Shown piece by piece: positions 37,771 through 51,184 of a stretch of 64,000 bases of DNA. This stretch comes from Pipra filicauda (Eukaryota > Chordata > Aves > Passeriformes > Pipridae): the NCBI RefSeq assembly GCF_003945595.2, contig NW_024104361.1:434001-498000 (forward strand), in the 5' to 3' direction. The position numbers and the translations under genes were made by a program. Each line of letters starts with the position of its first letter. Within the stretch, counting starts at the first letter, position 1. The notes beneath the pieces are model-generated. The model worked only from the letters and a program-made list of their open reading frames with translations, ran no database searches and had not been told where the DNA came from.

Positions 37771-40700
37771 AGCTCTGGAATCAGTGGTTAAATTTGCCCT
37801 CAGCTGCAAGGGAGATGTATGGGGGTATTTCTCAACTTATTCCTTCCTAGAGATTTAACCAAATCTCCAAACCAAAACCCTGCTTCTAGCTCTGCTTATG
37901 AGAAACTCAAGACTTGTGGAACATAATGGAGAAATAAAGGCAAAATAGCACTGGAAAGAAATATAATAAAATAATAAAATCCTCCTGTCTGCGTGCCCCC
38001 AGTCCCCCAGTCCTCATAGGGGGACTTCAGTCAGCTCACACATTTTCTCTGAGAAATCAGAGAGAATCACTGTCTTCACACCCTCACAACAAGAGCTGAA
38101 AAAGTGCTTATTCCTACAGGAATACAACTGATAACACCAGCACAGCTCCAGCAGAAATAGTAACACCAGCCAGCAGCCATGCAGATGGGTAATTGTGTTG
38201 GTACTGGTTACCTGCAGGAAATAGAGACGTGCCACCTAAAATACACAAGGAGACGTCTGGCACCCTCTCTGCATTAGGATTCCTGCAGGACCAGCAGCAG
38301 GACCCATCCAGTGGTGACAGTGGAACACAAGCAAGTGTGAAACACACGTACAGGATGAAAAAGCTGTCACTAGACAGGCAGAAGTTGCTATTTCCTCCTC
38401 TTTTCCATCCCTCCCTTTCTCCCTCCCAGTTCAAAGAATAGAACAATAAACCAAATACTTTTTCCAGGTAACAAATCAAAACCCCCCTCCCAGCCTTTTA
38501 AAAGCAATACCTGACACTGGAATAAACCTGTTAAAAAGAATAAATTCCCCTGAGCACACCCAAAGGGAAAAAGCAACAGAAAATCAACCCTGATAAAAGG
38601 TCTGTTAAATGAAAGCACTTTCAGCGTGCCAACCCAAAATGAACAGCCTAGAACAAGCAAGCTTGGTGAGAGAAATCCCTGCCGGAAAAACACAGCAAGG
38701 GAGAGTGGAGAGGAAATATTTGGTGCCCTCCATTCACCACTATGGCAGGGAATATGATATGACCTACAAGGAACAGGTTCTGAGGCAACGGGACATGCCT
38801 GTGAACCGCAGGACACCCCAGAAGCAGAGGGCCTTGAGCAGCCCAAGCATCTGGTGGGAGCACAGGATGAGAAGAGACACAGAGCAGGAATATGCCAAGC
38901 TGGAAGCAAGTAAGATCTACTCTGCTGTTAGTTCAGCAATCGAGATCAAAGGAATTTGGGGGAAAATACATGGAAAGGAACAGTTTTTGGAGCAGGAACA
39001 GCTCCACAGTCTTGGGCATGAGCGGCTGTGCTCACAGCTGCTGGAGGATGGAAAGCAGGAGTGGGTCCTACCTGTCCACTGCCCAGAGGAAAATAGATCT
39101 GGCCAACCTTCTTGCTCCTCCACAAGCTGGAGATGAGCAGAAATGCTGCCTGGGGCACCCCAAGCAGCCCTGGGCGTGCTTAACCCTCTCCACCCTGATG
39201 GTACAGGATGGGGCAGCAGCAGAAGCCACTCTCCCAACTCCACAGCCAAGGGATGCCCATCCCTTGTCCAAGGAAAAAAGGAGGGGGAGAAAGAAGATGT
39301 CCAAGGAAACTGAAATAAATGGACTTAAGGTGTGAGAAGAATGAGTTAATGAACACCTCATTCTCTCAGACTGTCTGGGATATCCAGGGAACCACCATGT
39401 GTCACCACCACCACTTCCCCTCCAAGGAATCCCCCTGGATGGCTAAAATCCCCCAAAACACTCAAGAGCATGTTTCTTCTCCTTCTCCTTAAGTGAGGCC
39501 CTTTGGTCCTTGCAGGCAGATTTACTTCAGTGAGTGCCATGCAGCCCTTCTCCTTCCTCCTCTATTTAATTCCTTCTCCTCACCCCCTCCCAGGGTTCCT
39601 GCTGGCAGCTCTTCAGGTTTCTGACACTGACCAGTCCCACTGAGGCTGTGACACCACCTGTGCCTGTAAATGGGAGGAAAACAAAGGTGTGAATCCTCCC
39701 CACAACCCTGGTGCAGAAGGACCTAAGCAAGAGGAGACCTTCTCCACATCAAAGCTGAAACCCACCAGCCCATATCCTGGCATCCCCCATCCTCCTGTGG
39801 TATTTAACTCTGGACAGAGCGCTCACATTCCTGAGCTTCCACAAAAACACTGGTTGTGACAATTTCTTACCTTCCCCACAAATGCTTTAAGACAACTCTT
39901 GAGCTGAGACTGGAGGGAGGCAAAAAACCCCCACAATCCCATCAACTCTGACAACCCTTTTTTATGCTGTACGTGTCCGGTCGTATTATATTTCTAAACC
40001 CAGAGCCAGGCAGATGTTTCAGATGCTCAGACAGAAGGCACAGATATATCTGGGAGCACAAAAACTGAGGGATGGTGTCTGAAATCTGCTTCCCAGTGCC
40101 TGTCCAGAGCCTGCACTCAATAAAAGGTTCAGTTGCAGCAGACAGCAATGAGCAATACCATGTTTCACACGCCACCTGCACCTCGGAATGGGGCTGCAAC
40201 ATGAAACACCTTGATGAAGAGCTGATGTGACAGTCCTTTAGCAAACTCCCATGTCCAGGAATGACGTCCTACTTCTTACAACAAAAATCCTATAAACACA
40301 TTTATCCTTTGCAAAACATCTCCTGACACCAAATCGATGGAAATAACCTGCACCCTTTGCCCATAAGAAAAGCACTTGCTTCAAGCACACGGAGGAGTCC
40401 ATGTCTCAGTCCCTCTCTCTCCCAGTGTTGTCGCCCCCTTCAGTCCTGGCCACCCCATTTTCCAGAAGCAAGAGCACCCCAGAGGATCCAAACACCCTAT
40501 CAAACAGATGGGGAGACAAAGGAAAAAGAAAAGAGGAACTTTTGCCGATCATTTTTTCTGAACTCGTAGAAAGGGAGAAGGAGAAGAGCTGAACCTCCTT
40601 GTGAGGCAAAGCCTTTAAAAGTTAAATGTATCATGAAAAAGAAAAACTTCTGTCACTGCTTAAAAAGGTTTTTGACAGGTCTTCATTTGTAACCCACAAA

Positions 40701-41197
40701 CAAATGCAGTTTCTCATGCTCCATGGACTCTAATATCACTTCAGAGCAGACCTGAACCCAACTCTCCGTTGAAAAGCTGGAGAAGCAACAACATTAAAAC
40801 AGCTCTCTTCACTGCTTTTGGGCACACCAGAAATCTTTCATTTCAGGAGCTGCACCTGGGAGTACAACCTGAGCAGACAGAAACGGCTGCTCAGAATCAT
40901 TTCAATAGCTTTGGGTGTACCAGTTGCAGTTAAGTCAAGCCTAACAAACAAGGCATTATTATACAAGACAGAAAGAAATAGTGCTTTGCCCTATTCAAGC
41001 TACAGTCAAATTTCAGAAATCCCTTTCATGACTCAGTTGATGAGAGAAACCGGTCATAAGCCAACAATTCAGGCCCTTGTGGCCATGGTGAGTCCCTGCT
41101 ACCTGGGTGAAGGGAGACTGAAAGGGAAGGGAAGAGTCATCCACCCACATCAGGGTTAGGGATAGAGGAGGGAAATAAGAACTCACACCACCTAAAA

Positions 41198-41385
41198 AGG
41201 CAGAGGCCTTGGCACAGGTTGCCCAGAGAAGGCACAGCTGCTCCATCCCTGGAAGTGTTCAAAGCCAGGTTGGATGGGGCTTGGAGCAATCTGGGTTAGT
41301 GGGAGGTATCCCCGCCCATGGCAGGGGGTGGAACAGGATGATCCTTAAAGTCCCTTCCAAACCAAAGTATTCTGTGATGCTATGG
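41198..41385 (+). repeat. CR1 LINE 3' fragment
   Basis: GGCCTTGGCACAGGTTGCCC to ATTCTGTGATGCTATGG, with the body of the CR1 tail intact. Confidence 0.93.
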
Positions 41386-42479
41386 ACGTGTCAATTGGCC
41401 ACAGCCTCTACTCTCAGTCTGAAGGCTCACAGCCAGCTACAAAAGCACTGACTGAGAAGCACTCCCTGGTTACCTGCTCCACAGCTCCCATCAGTCCTTC
41501 TCGCTCATACATTTAAAAGTTTAGCCAGCACGACCTACTTGCCCAGAGTTCCTTGTAAGAGATTTACAAACCTAGCCAAGCCTGGAACTCTGTATTTTAT
41601 CTGGATGACACAAGCAGAGGCATTTTTACCTCTTAATTTGGTGTTAATTTTGGCTCCTTGCTTTCTTTCTGCATAGTTCCCAAGATTTCATGTCAGCTAC
41701 TAACTCATCCCTCCTCCCGAAAGCGGGACGAGCTGCTACAAAGCCGAGGTTTGTCACCAGCCAGAGGAATCCTCTAGAAAGAAAACCTGCAGGAGAGAGA
41801 TAAGAAGCATCTCCTCCACTCATCAGAATTCAGGGAAAAGACCAAAACAAATATTAATGAGAGGCACTTAGCTGTGCCTGTTCAGCAATCAATAACGCAC
41901 GACAAGGTGCACAATCGGGCCGAGCACCTCACGCTGTTGCTGTGCCAGGGGTCCAAAATGGAGGGGTCTTCTGCTAATCCCCTCCTTGAGGCCACATCAG
42001 CAGCTCTCCAAGCCCCCATCCCCTCCCACAAACTCCCTTGACTAGAGAGACGAGGGACCAGAGCCCCTCTGTGTTTAATAACTACATTAATCCCAACTAG
42101 CAACATTCTTCTTTTTGTTAAAAGTTTAATTAATCTAGTCTTTCTGATTATTCCAAAATATGACTGGTTTGGCCACACCAGTGAATGCTCTGGAGCACCT
42201 CCATGCGTGGGTGGCATTTGGATGTCACAGGAAGCACAGGGCTGCATGGTGGACATCCTGAGTGAGAAAGGGGGACAGCAAGAGGATGTGACCACAGCGG
42301 GACACAGGGAGATGCCACCTGAGCCGCAGGGACTCCTTTGGAGGGTGGATCAGTGCCTGCAAGAAGGGAGGTTGCAGTTCAGGAGCATTTTACCTTTCTA
42401 CGCCCATTTCACACAAAACATTCACCTGTCACTAGTCTGGTTTCTCTGCAACACCTCTGCAGTGACCATCTCCCACCCC

Positions 42480-42860
42480 TGCCTGCGAGCCCGGGGAGGG
42501 GGCTGAGGGGACCCAGCCCAGGGGGTGCACTCCCACCTCCTGCTCTTCCAGCAGGATCCCCAGGATGGCCTTCGAGGGCCCTTCAGCGGGTCCTGCAGCG
42601 CGGGCTGCGGGGAGAGAATGGATTTCAGCTCAATTACCCTTCACATTCCGATTCCATAACGCTCCGATGAGGCTCTTTAACCAAATCCCCCCTCAAAACG
42701 AAGCCTGCCTGCCGCAGCCCAGTTTCAAGCGCGAACGTGCAGAAGGGATGCGACTTTGCAGCCGGCGTGAGGCTCCGCTCTCCTCTCCCTGCCTTTCCCG
42801 AAGATCTCCTCGAGGCTGCCTTCTCCTCTCCTTGCCAGCCACCCTCCTACCATTCACAGC
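42480..42860. other. CpG-enriched unique stretch
   Basis: GC-rich with many CG dinucleotides (for example around CAGCGCGGGCTGCGG and AAGCGCGAACG). It is not a full CpG island by eye and no promoter or exon was recognised. Open frames here carry no known domain. Confidence 0.25.
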
Positions 42861-45174
42861 CCAAGCCCCAAGCAGGTGGAGATCAGGCTCCTTGGAGATG
42901 CACGTGAGGTGCAAGCAGACAGCACCCACCGCTCCCACTCGGGCCACCGAACACCTCGTACACCCCACAGAGATGGGTCAGCACAGCACAGACACTTCAC
43001 ACTCCTCCTCAGAGGTGTCACCATAAGAAAAGAACGCGGTGAAGCATTCAATGCTTCATGCAACTAAGTGGAAAATAGGTTTGCTGTCTTCCAGAGAAGA
43101 GTTGACCTCCTCCCGACATTGTCTGAGCAGATCAAAGACGATGTGTGAGCGCACGGCAAGACACCGGTTAAGGTGGTGATGAGGGACAGATCATGAAGCA
43201 TGTGCTCTGGAGGTGCAACCTTGATGAAAGAGTACCTTCTGCCCTTCAGACCAGGAAAGTCTTGTGTTCAAGGCCCTCAGAAAGGAGATCACCGAGGGAA
43301 AGCCTTGCAGTGAAGCCCCGTGACATGTGGTGGGATACCAGGTTGGTGATCCCTATCACGTGAGGAGGAATCAGGCTTCCAGTGTTCTCCCAGCCCACCT
43401 CTTGAAGCTCAGTCAGTCCACAGACCCACGCAGAACCCTGCAGGCAAGGCAGTTATGCTCATCCCCACCTGCACAACTCCTGGTCTTTCTCCCCGACACC
43501 CATTTCCCTCGGATTGCGAGGACTGGGGTGAACTGCAGGGCCGCAATCCCCACGGGGCTCATACCAGCAGAAACAGTCTCTTTGCAAAATTTCTTTCCCC
43601 AAAGGTGTGAGTTAGACAAGGGAAAACAAAACATCCACCTGTCCTGCTATTTTCCCAACTGGCCAAAACCCCCCCCGGGTGTTTCACAGGCCATCAGCTC
43701 TCCACTGCAGTGGAACAGCTCTGTGTTCAACCCTCTCAGCCCCCCTCAAAGGCAAGGTACGGGCAGCACATCATGGAGCAGGGCAGCTTTTCCTCCTGGG
43801 AGGTTGAAAAACCTGAAAACACACATCTGGCCATGCATTTCCAGCACGTTTAATAAAGTGATTTTCCAAGTGCTGGCTCAGTAGCTCCTGACCCGTGCAG
43901 GTTTGGGGTCGTCTAAATCACATATGCAGCAAAACCAGTTCTCCTTTCAGGTTGTTCATCCAGCTCCAGTTATGGGATGAAGTACAGGTAGGTCCCTCTT
44001 TTTCCACAGCTCAGAGAACTACGCTCTCAACTTACCTCTAAATAAAGATTTACTAATTAGGGAAAGATATTTACATCTTCCACTCAAGGTAATGAACTGA
44101 GGAGTGCTAAAAAAGCATCCCTTGGATAAGCATGCCAGCCTATCAGTTACAAACCCTTTTTTTCCTCCTTGAATGCCAGTTGCAAGGTAGTGTTGATGGT
44201 CACCCCGGCACAAACAGCCAGACTCCAGGTCACCTAAGCAGGAGGTGCCTCCAAACACATGTGAGCAACTGAGACTCACCACACACAGGCTGTGCAGGAG
44301 GTGGCTGACTTAACTAATTGCTCCTCTTCTCCCTCCCCTCCTTCCCATTACCCTTTCCAGTTTGATTTAAAACTGCAGGACAAGCCTGTGGAAGTGACAT
44401 ATGATGAAAGCCAAGGCAAGTTTGAAAAACAAGGAGGTTGTTGGTCACCTGAGCTCGGAGATGTCAGGCTGTGACTGAACACACCTTCCTGGCATCTCAG
44501 CGAGGCCCCTCAACCACACAGAACAGGCTGGAAAAGAGGGACAAACAACCATCATCCTGCACAAGGTGACATCCACCATCTCTCTCCTCTCATCCACGCA
44601 CCTCTTCACTGTTAATTCTTCAGAGACAAACTGCACTAGGGCACAGACCCAGGTTGCACAGCCCTTTGTCGAGAGCCTTTGTACACACGTGTGTGCCCCA
44701 AACCGCCTCACGAGCCGCTCATGCTGAAGAAAGAGCAGAGCCTGACATTTGGAGAGCAAGGTGGAGCAGCAGGAAGGCAGCAGGAGTTGGGAAAGGGGGA
44801 GCAGGGAGGCAGGAGAACCACAAAAGTGTATTTGTAAAACTCATTTACTGCGTGTTTGCTTGGTCCTAGGGGCCTGAGGGAAACATCCCAAAGGTGGGGA
44901 TCAGCTCTGTAGATAGCCAGCAGCTCAGCATCCCACTGTCCCCAGGCCAAGCCTTCCCACCCAATACCTCAACCCACCTCCACCCACATTTGGTTTGCAT
45001 CCTCACTCAGAAAAATAAATAAATTTTTCAAATCTCCCATAAAGCAAATCCCCAAAACTACAAACTTCCCTTTTTCTTTACCTTGAACCAAAATTGCCTT
45101 GAACCCTATATTCACTTTCCCTGCTCTCTTCATTATTCACACTGACAAAATAAATCAACCACATTTCAAGTTCC

Positions 45175-45570
45175 CACAGCAATTAATGGTTGAAATTAAA
45201 TAATGGCCGCCTAATCCTGATTGAAACTTCTCCTTAAATCAAATTCCCTCCATTTGTAATGAAAATAGTTCAAAACTGATACAAATAGTTCAGTTCACAC
45301 ATAAATATTTAAAAAACTTATAGAGAGGCAGATTTAGTCTATTATTTTATCACAAAGTATGACCAGCAGTAGAAAGCTTATTATACATGACTGTCACTGA
45401 CACATTACAAACTAATAAAACACAAAATGCAATTCTGAAGAAGAAATTGGAATGAATCTATTGCAAGAGCGATTTTTATGGTTCTTTTGAAATGCTATTT
45501 CTCCCCAGCTTTGCTGTCAAAATGGCAACATTTTCCCCAAATATTTCCATCTTAATTAAAAATGGTGGGT
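45175..45570. other. AT-rich unique block, enhancer-like
   Basis: AGCAATTAATGGTTGAAATT, TAATGGCCGCCTAATCCTGA (a TAATCC homeodomain core) and CTTATTATACATGACTGTCA segments; about 400 bp without repeat or homopolymer decay. Candidate conserved non-coding element. Confidence 0.35.
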
Positions 45571-47220
45571 TTACTGAAAAAAAAAGCCTCTTGTGCCAGC
45601 TCCAGCTTCACCTCCCTATGCTGCACGAAGTGAGGATCTAACATGTGCCTACCTCCTGGATCTGCTGCTGATCTTGGTTACTGAAGGTGGGAAAGAGTCT
45701 GTATCCCAAAATTCCAGCATCCCTTCGCAAAGCACCTTCCAGCACGACCTCAATCATCCCTTAATTTAGGGGCTGTGATTGGAAAAGGAGCCCAGAACAA
45801 CAAACTGCACAATTACGCGGGTAAAAAATATTAAATATATTTTCAGTGACTGGTCTTTTGCTTCCTGGCACAGAGCTGTTGTCACTCACATAGTGCCCTC
45901 ACCACCTGAACGTGTTAATAACCATTCCTATGCCAGGCATGTTCCAACTCCAAGGGTGATGCACAGAGAGGGAGGCAAACAAAACAGGGATGTGAAGGGA
46001 CAGGATGCGGCTTTTGCTGGCTGGCACGAGATAATAAGTTACATCCCAGGCTTCTGGGAGAAGATGGTTACCAGAGGAAAGGGAGATAAAACAAAACTAA
46101 TTGCCAGCAGGTCACATTCGTTACCTCCTCGCTCCTCTGCCCGCTCCCAGCAGCACAGAGTCCTTCCTCCTGCCGGGGACAAGGAAGAGACCTTGAAGCC
46201 ATCTGCTGCCCAGATGTGTAAGTGTAATTATACTGAGAGAGCTGGGCTAGAATGTCCCCTGGAAAAGGGGGAGAGACCTTTCAGCCCGAGCCAGAGGAGC
46301 TGCAGGACCACAAGCCACTGCCTCTGTTCCAGAGGAACATGCCTGGTCTGAGCAACCCCCTGCCAACAGGGCCAAGAGGATCTGAGGACTCATCAGCCAT
46401 TCTAAGCTCAGACACTGTCTTGACCTCAAGGATGAGACTAGGAGAGATTTCAAATCAACAGGTACATGGCCTCAGTACCCACATGAAGGAACTCAGTGAG
46501 TGAGGCTGCTTTTCCTTGTTCCCGTTTCTTCCACAAGTAATGATGACTGGTTTGTTCAAGTTACCTTTCCCCTCTTTGTCTGGGTTCCCCATGCTCAGAG
46601 AATGCTGCTCTACACTTTCACTTCCTCTGCCTCAAGACTATTTCCTATTTTCCCAGCACAACAGCTCCTCCACAGAGGCACTGAATCTCTTGCTGCCCCA
46701 CACTGGCTTCCCTTCCAGCTCTAAATCTGCCATCTTCTCCCCTTCCTGCTTTCCCCTGTCCCCCTCTCCCACTCCAGCACTACACTGGCCAGAACAGCAC
46801 GACTATTTCTAATTTCCAGGCTGCCCCCCTCCTTGCTGCAGTACCCTTGCAGAAGGAGCCCAAGTTTTGCCTGGTGGAAATGACTGTTATCTCCAGGACA
46901 CTTTACACATTACTTCCACGCCATTTGGAGTTTTCCGCCCCAGTAGTTTCTGTTGCATCTCTCATTCCCCTCCTCGGTCACGTGTATTAAAGGACCAGGG
47001 TCTCCTATGCACCGGTGAATCCAGACAAGGGACAGTGGAGACTTTCTTTGTCCCTAGGACGTCACTCGAGACCCTCTGACGTTCTCCATGTGACACCACA
47101 GTAAAAGCATCACCAATAACGACAAAAACTTGCTCCCAGATGACCTTCAGAGAGAAGGATGCTCCAGGTCTGAGCACCAACTCTGTCTCACCACGGCTTC
47201 AAAGCAAGAAGCTATTTAAA

Positions 47221-47419
47221 ATGAGGGTGGTGAGGCCCTGGCACAGGTTGCCCAGAGAAGCTGTGGCTACCCCATCCCTGGAATCGTTCAAGGCCAGGTT
47301 GGACAGGGCTTGGAACAACCTGGGATAGTGGAAGGTGTCCCTGCCCATGGCAGGGGGTGGAACTGGATGACCTTTAAAGTTCCCTACCAAGTCAAACCCA
47401 TTCCAGGATTCTACGATGA
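47221..47419 (+). repeat. CR1 LINE 3' fragment
   Basis: ATGAGGGTGGTGAGGCCCTG to TTCCAGGATTCTACGATGA, near-complete tail. Confidence 0.94.
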
Positions 47420-48296
47420 CAGGATTCTGTGACATCTACAATATTGGCTGTGCAAACCCTTTAGCCCAAACATTGTTTTACTCAATGCACTGCAGTCAGC
47501 TTTGTTTAAGCCCCTTTCTGCCATCCTGGGGGAAAAGAGCAGGGAGAAGATGGCAGCTGGTGCCTGCTGTGCTCCCGAGCTCTTGCCCGAGGACACCGGC
47601 AGCATCTGACAGCCAGAAGGAAAGCCCAAGACAGTGCCTGTACTTCCCAGCCCATTTTTGTTTTGCTTGCATGTGGAAAGTGGGGACTTCTATGAATATT
47701 TACAAACTCGCCCCAGAGCCAAACATACCCAAACACACACGACGTCCCACCCGTCAGCGCAAACTCAACCCAATGACTTGTGCACTGTTCTCCTCCCTCA
47801 GTCCCTCTCTGCCTGCTAGTTCCTCAGCTCCCTTCTTTCTGCTCTTCCCTGCCAGTGCAAGCCAGGAGATGGGCTTTGCACAGTCTCTCAATTACTGACA
47901 ACAACGGGTGTCCCACCACACCTTTGGCTAAATCTTGACTTGCCAATTTTCTCCATGTAAAGATGTGTTTTAACGTTCAACATAGAAAGAGGTCCATCTT
48001 GGTAGATCATGAAGGCTGGGATTGAGAGAGGAGGGGAGAAGCCATGATTTCTTTGAGGGATATTATATTCTACCCAGTGATCAGACAGTTGATGAGACCC
48101 TCTCAAAAGGTTTACCTCATCCAGCTAAAAGATGGGTTTTTAAGAAGTGAGCAGTACAGCTGCACTTAAAGGCTGTTGAAGTGAAGGCACACCCTTCAAA
48201 ACGTGTCTCCGCTTCTGTGAGTTTGCTGGACAAGGTTGGAAAAGTAATTAAACGCATAATAATAATATCTGGAAAGGAGAAATATCAAAACAAATT

Positions 48297-48389
48297 GTCT
48301 AGTACAAAGTGTCCCTGCCCACAGCATGGGGTTGGAACTAGGTGATCTTTAGAGTCCCCTCAAACCCAAACCATTCCATGATTCTATGA
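48297..48389 (+). repeat. CR1 LINE tail fragment
   Basis: GTCTAGTACAAAGTGTCCCT to CCATTCCATGATTCTATGA. Confidence 0.93.
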
Positions 48390-49162
48390 AATACATGGTG
48401 ACTAGCTCCATGGAGCCAGAATGGAGATTTAACCAGTTATCTTGTCACCCCTCAGGGTGGATGGAGCTCATTTTGAAACCCAGCCACAAATAAAAATGAG
48501 GATGCTCGGGAAGGTTGGGAAATGTTTCACCTGCAGGTTATCACAGCATACCTGTGCAACAGAGATCCCCTCACCAGTCAAATCCTCACCTCCTACTTCT
48601 CCAACAGGCGCTGGAGGTGAGAGATCAGCAGCACTGGCCATGCCAATGGGGTGCCAGGATGGAGGAGAGTTGGAGGTGCTTGGTCTACCCAGGAAGGAAA
48701 ACCAGTTTGTTTTTGCCCAACAGGGTTTAATGAACACAGCTTGAATAATTCACTAAGTTGTTTGTTGCCTTTCTAGGAAGTTTTAAAAACAATAAAACCC
48801 AACAAAATACCCTGAATAAACAAATAACAGTATATCTGATTTGCAGAGGAGTTGTTCAAGATGCTTGCAAATTTTGCACGCTCAAAGGTGGTGGAAGGAA
48901 GGGAAGGCTGGATTTGGGGGATAAGTTATTCACTGTAAATTACTTGTTCAGTTCTAAACTCAACACATAAAGGTAAGGAGGAAAACAATGAGTGAAGAGA
49001 AAGGGGGGGAAAAAAACCAGATTGGGGGGGAAGAAAAAAGAAACAAGGAAGGAAAGCAGCCAGCAATGAAATGATTGTAGCCCATTTTTTACGGTGTGGT
49101 AGGAACATCTTCCTTATCAGCTCTGTTATCATCACCTTCACTGAAAAGGTTCTTTATTTAAA

Positions 49163-49176
49163 GGGGGGGGGGGGGG
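49163..49176 (+). repeat. 14-G homopolymer run
   Basis: Longest G run in the window. Confidence 0.88.
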
Positions 49177-49234
49177 AAGCCTCAAATGGTGGCTGGGAGC
49201 ATGGAAGGGAATGGCTAATGCAGCTGGAGTGGGA

Positions 49235-49400
49235 GCTCACGCTCGCTGCAGCTGCTTCGTATGCGCGGCATCAGGCCGAGCACGGCAATAGAATTATACG
49301 AGCCCCTGAAGAGCCCGGGCAGGATGGCAGGGAAACTGATGTAATTACTGGCATTATTGTCATTAAAGCAAAATAATAATTTTAATTACAGCAAGGGCTT
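49235..49400. other. Unique block with TAATTA motifs, enhancer-like
   Basis: GAACTGATGTAATTACTGGC-like order of motifs: ACTGATGTAATTACTGG, ATTGTCATTAAAGCAAAATA and TTTTAATTACAGC follow a CpG-containing portion (CGTATGCGCGGCATC). No repeat match. Confidence 0.35.
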
Positions 49401-50041
49401 TTGGGCCTTGCCCTGCTCCTCCCTGCCCCTGCTCACTGTGCAGCACGGTCTGGATCCAGGCTGTGTAATGGGACAGGGCAGTGATAGTCCCCTCCTTTCT
49501 CTCCCCCTTCCCCGCCAAATACTTTTCTGAGCAATTAAGAAAAAAACATTGTAAAAGCCACGATTTCAACTCCATCACCATATTAAGGGTGGAAACGGTG
49601 ACCAGCAGCTTGTGAAGGCTCAATCCCAGAGGCTGCTCCCCGAGCAGAAGGGACTGTTGCTGCTGGCAGCTCCCAATTACAATAAATTGGTAAATCAGGG
49701 CCGAGCTCAGGAGATGCGACACCTGCAAGCTGGACTGTAGTTGACTCAACAATGCTGTGTGCTGCCCAGAAACTTCCCTGTCCATTTTTAAACTCCTTTC
49801 CCACAGCCCTGCCTCTTACTTGGTGGATGCTTGCTTGAATTCAGGATGAGATGAGCACACTGGCAAGGCGGATGGTTGTGGTTATAAGCCTTTTGAAAAC
49901 AGACTTCTGTTATAATTACTATATCCTCATCAAGTTAGATGCTTTTTTTTTGTGGTGCAACTGTCATTCCATGAATGGTTGGGGTGCTGAGTGGCAGTCT
50001 CTGGCCCATAGGCTTGCTGAGGCCAGCTTTTTGCTGGAAGA

Positions 50042-50190
50042 TCATAGAATTATGGAATGGTTTGGGTTGGAAGGGATCTTAAAAAATCTTCTAGTTCTTC
50101 CAACCCCCTGCCACAGACAGGGACATCTTCCACTAGACCAGGTTGCTCCAAGCCCCAACCAACCTGTCCTTGAACAGTCCCAGGGATGGG
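50042..50190 (-). repeat. CR1 LINE fragment, reversed
   Basis: TCATAGAATTATGGAATGGT, TTGGGTTGGAAGGGATCTTA and CTTCCACTAGACCAGGTTGC. Confidence 0.94.
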
Positions 50191-50494
50191 GGGTTGTAAT
50201 TCCAAAATGTAATAAACATTACTTCATAAATCACTCTATGTTAAATATAACAGGAGGAATGAGGTGGGGAGAGCACCAAAGGAGAGAAAACCCCAACAGA
50301 AATCTCCTGAGGTAACATTCAGCAAAGTAACCAACAGTGAAGTGACCTTTATGCCAGCATGTGAGAACTACTGATGCTCCAGGACCAAGAAAATGCCATG
50401 GATGGTTTCAACTTGATCAGTAAGCTCAGGATGTTGGGGGGTTATGAGGGAAAACCAAGATGGTACTAGACTTGAAGTCTGTTCACTGTGTAGT

Positions 50495-50651
50495 ACAATT
50501 TAAGTTTGAAAAGCCCTCTATAGGATCAAGCTTAACCATTCTCTCAGCACTGCCAAAGCCATCACTAACCCATGTCCTCAAGTGCCACATCCACACAGCT
50601 TTTAAATCCCTCCAGGGATGCTGACTCTACCACTGCCCTGGGCAGCCTGTT
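50495..50651 (-). repeat. CR1 LINE fragment, reversed
   Basis: AAAAGCCCTCTATAGGATCA, CACTGCCAAAGCCATCACTA and TTTTAAATCCCTCCAGGGAT; a different CR1 subfamily from the copy 300 bp before it. Confidence 0.88.
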
Positions 50652-51184
50652 AAAGGCAAAAGGGAAGTTGTCTGGAAATCCCAGAAGGTCTCCTGCTTGG
50701 AACTGGGACAGGAAAGCCCAGCAGGCACCCAGGGGGAACAGTCCACCCTGATCTCACCATCACACCAGGGTACCACAAAACCAATACAGGGCCTTGGCTC
50801 CACTTTGCTTGCTCGCTTCACCTAAAAGCACTGAACCATGACAATCCAACAACTCTGAGTTCCCTACAGATCCAGTCAAATGGAAAAAGAGATTAGATAA
50901 AGCAGATTGGATTTGTCAGAAACTGAGGCATGGCCACAACAGGCTTGGCAATAGATCTCTCCTTGTTTAAAAGCCAAACCCTGAGACTCCCAGAAACGCG
51001 GTACCCTGGGGTCGGGTGAGGAGGGTAAAAAAAAGAGAGGGAGCAGGAGGTGAAGCACAAGGGATGCATTCAGGAGGAGAGCAAACCCTGAAGGTCAAAG
51101 TAGCAAGCACATGAGTGGCTAACTAATGTCCTGCAGCAGCACCACAGGGCACAGACACAGGCACACACGTCCTCGCAAACTGGA

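Noticed and set aside
38609..39136. 175-codon open frame, plus strand, charged and gene-like in composition
   Set aside because: No family recognised and no promoter or polyA context. A homology search would settle it; a hit to a bird protein would reverse this decision.
45779..46351. 190-codon open frame, plus strand
   Set aside because: No recognisable motif, and its composition follows the local DNA.
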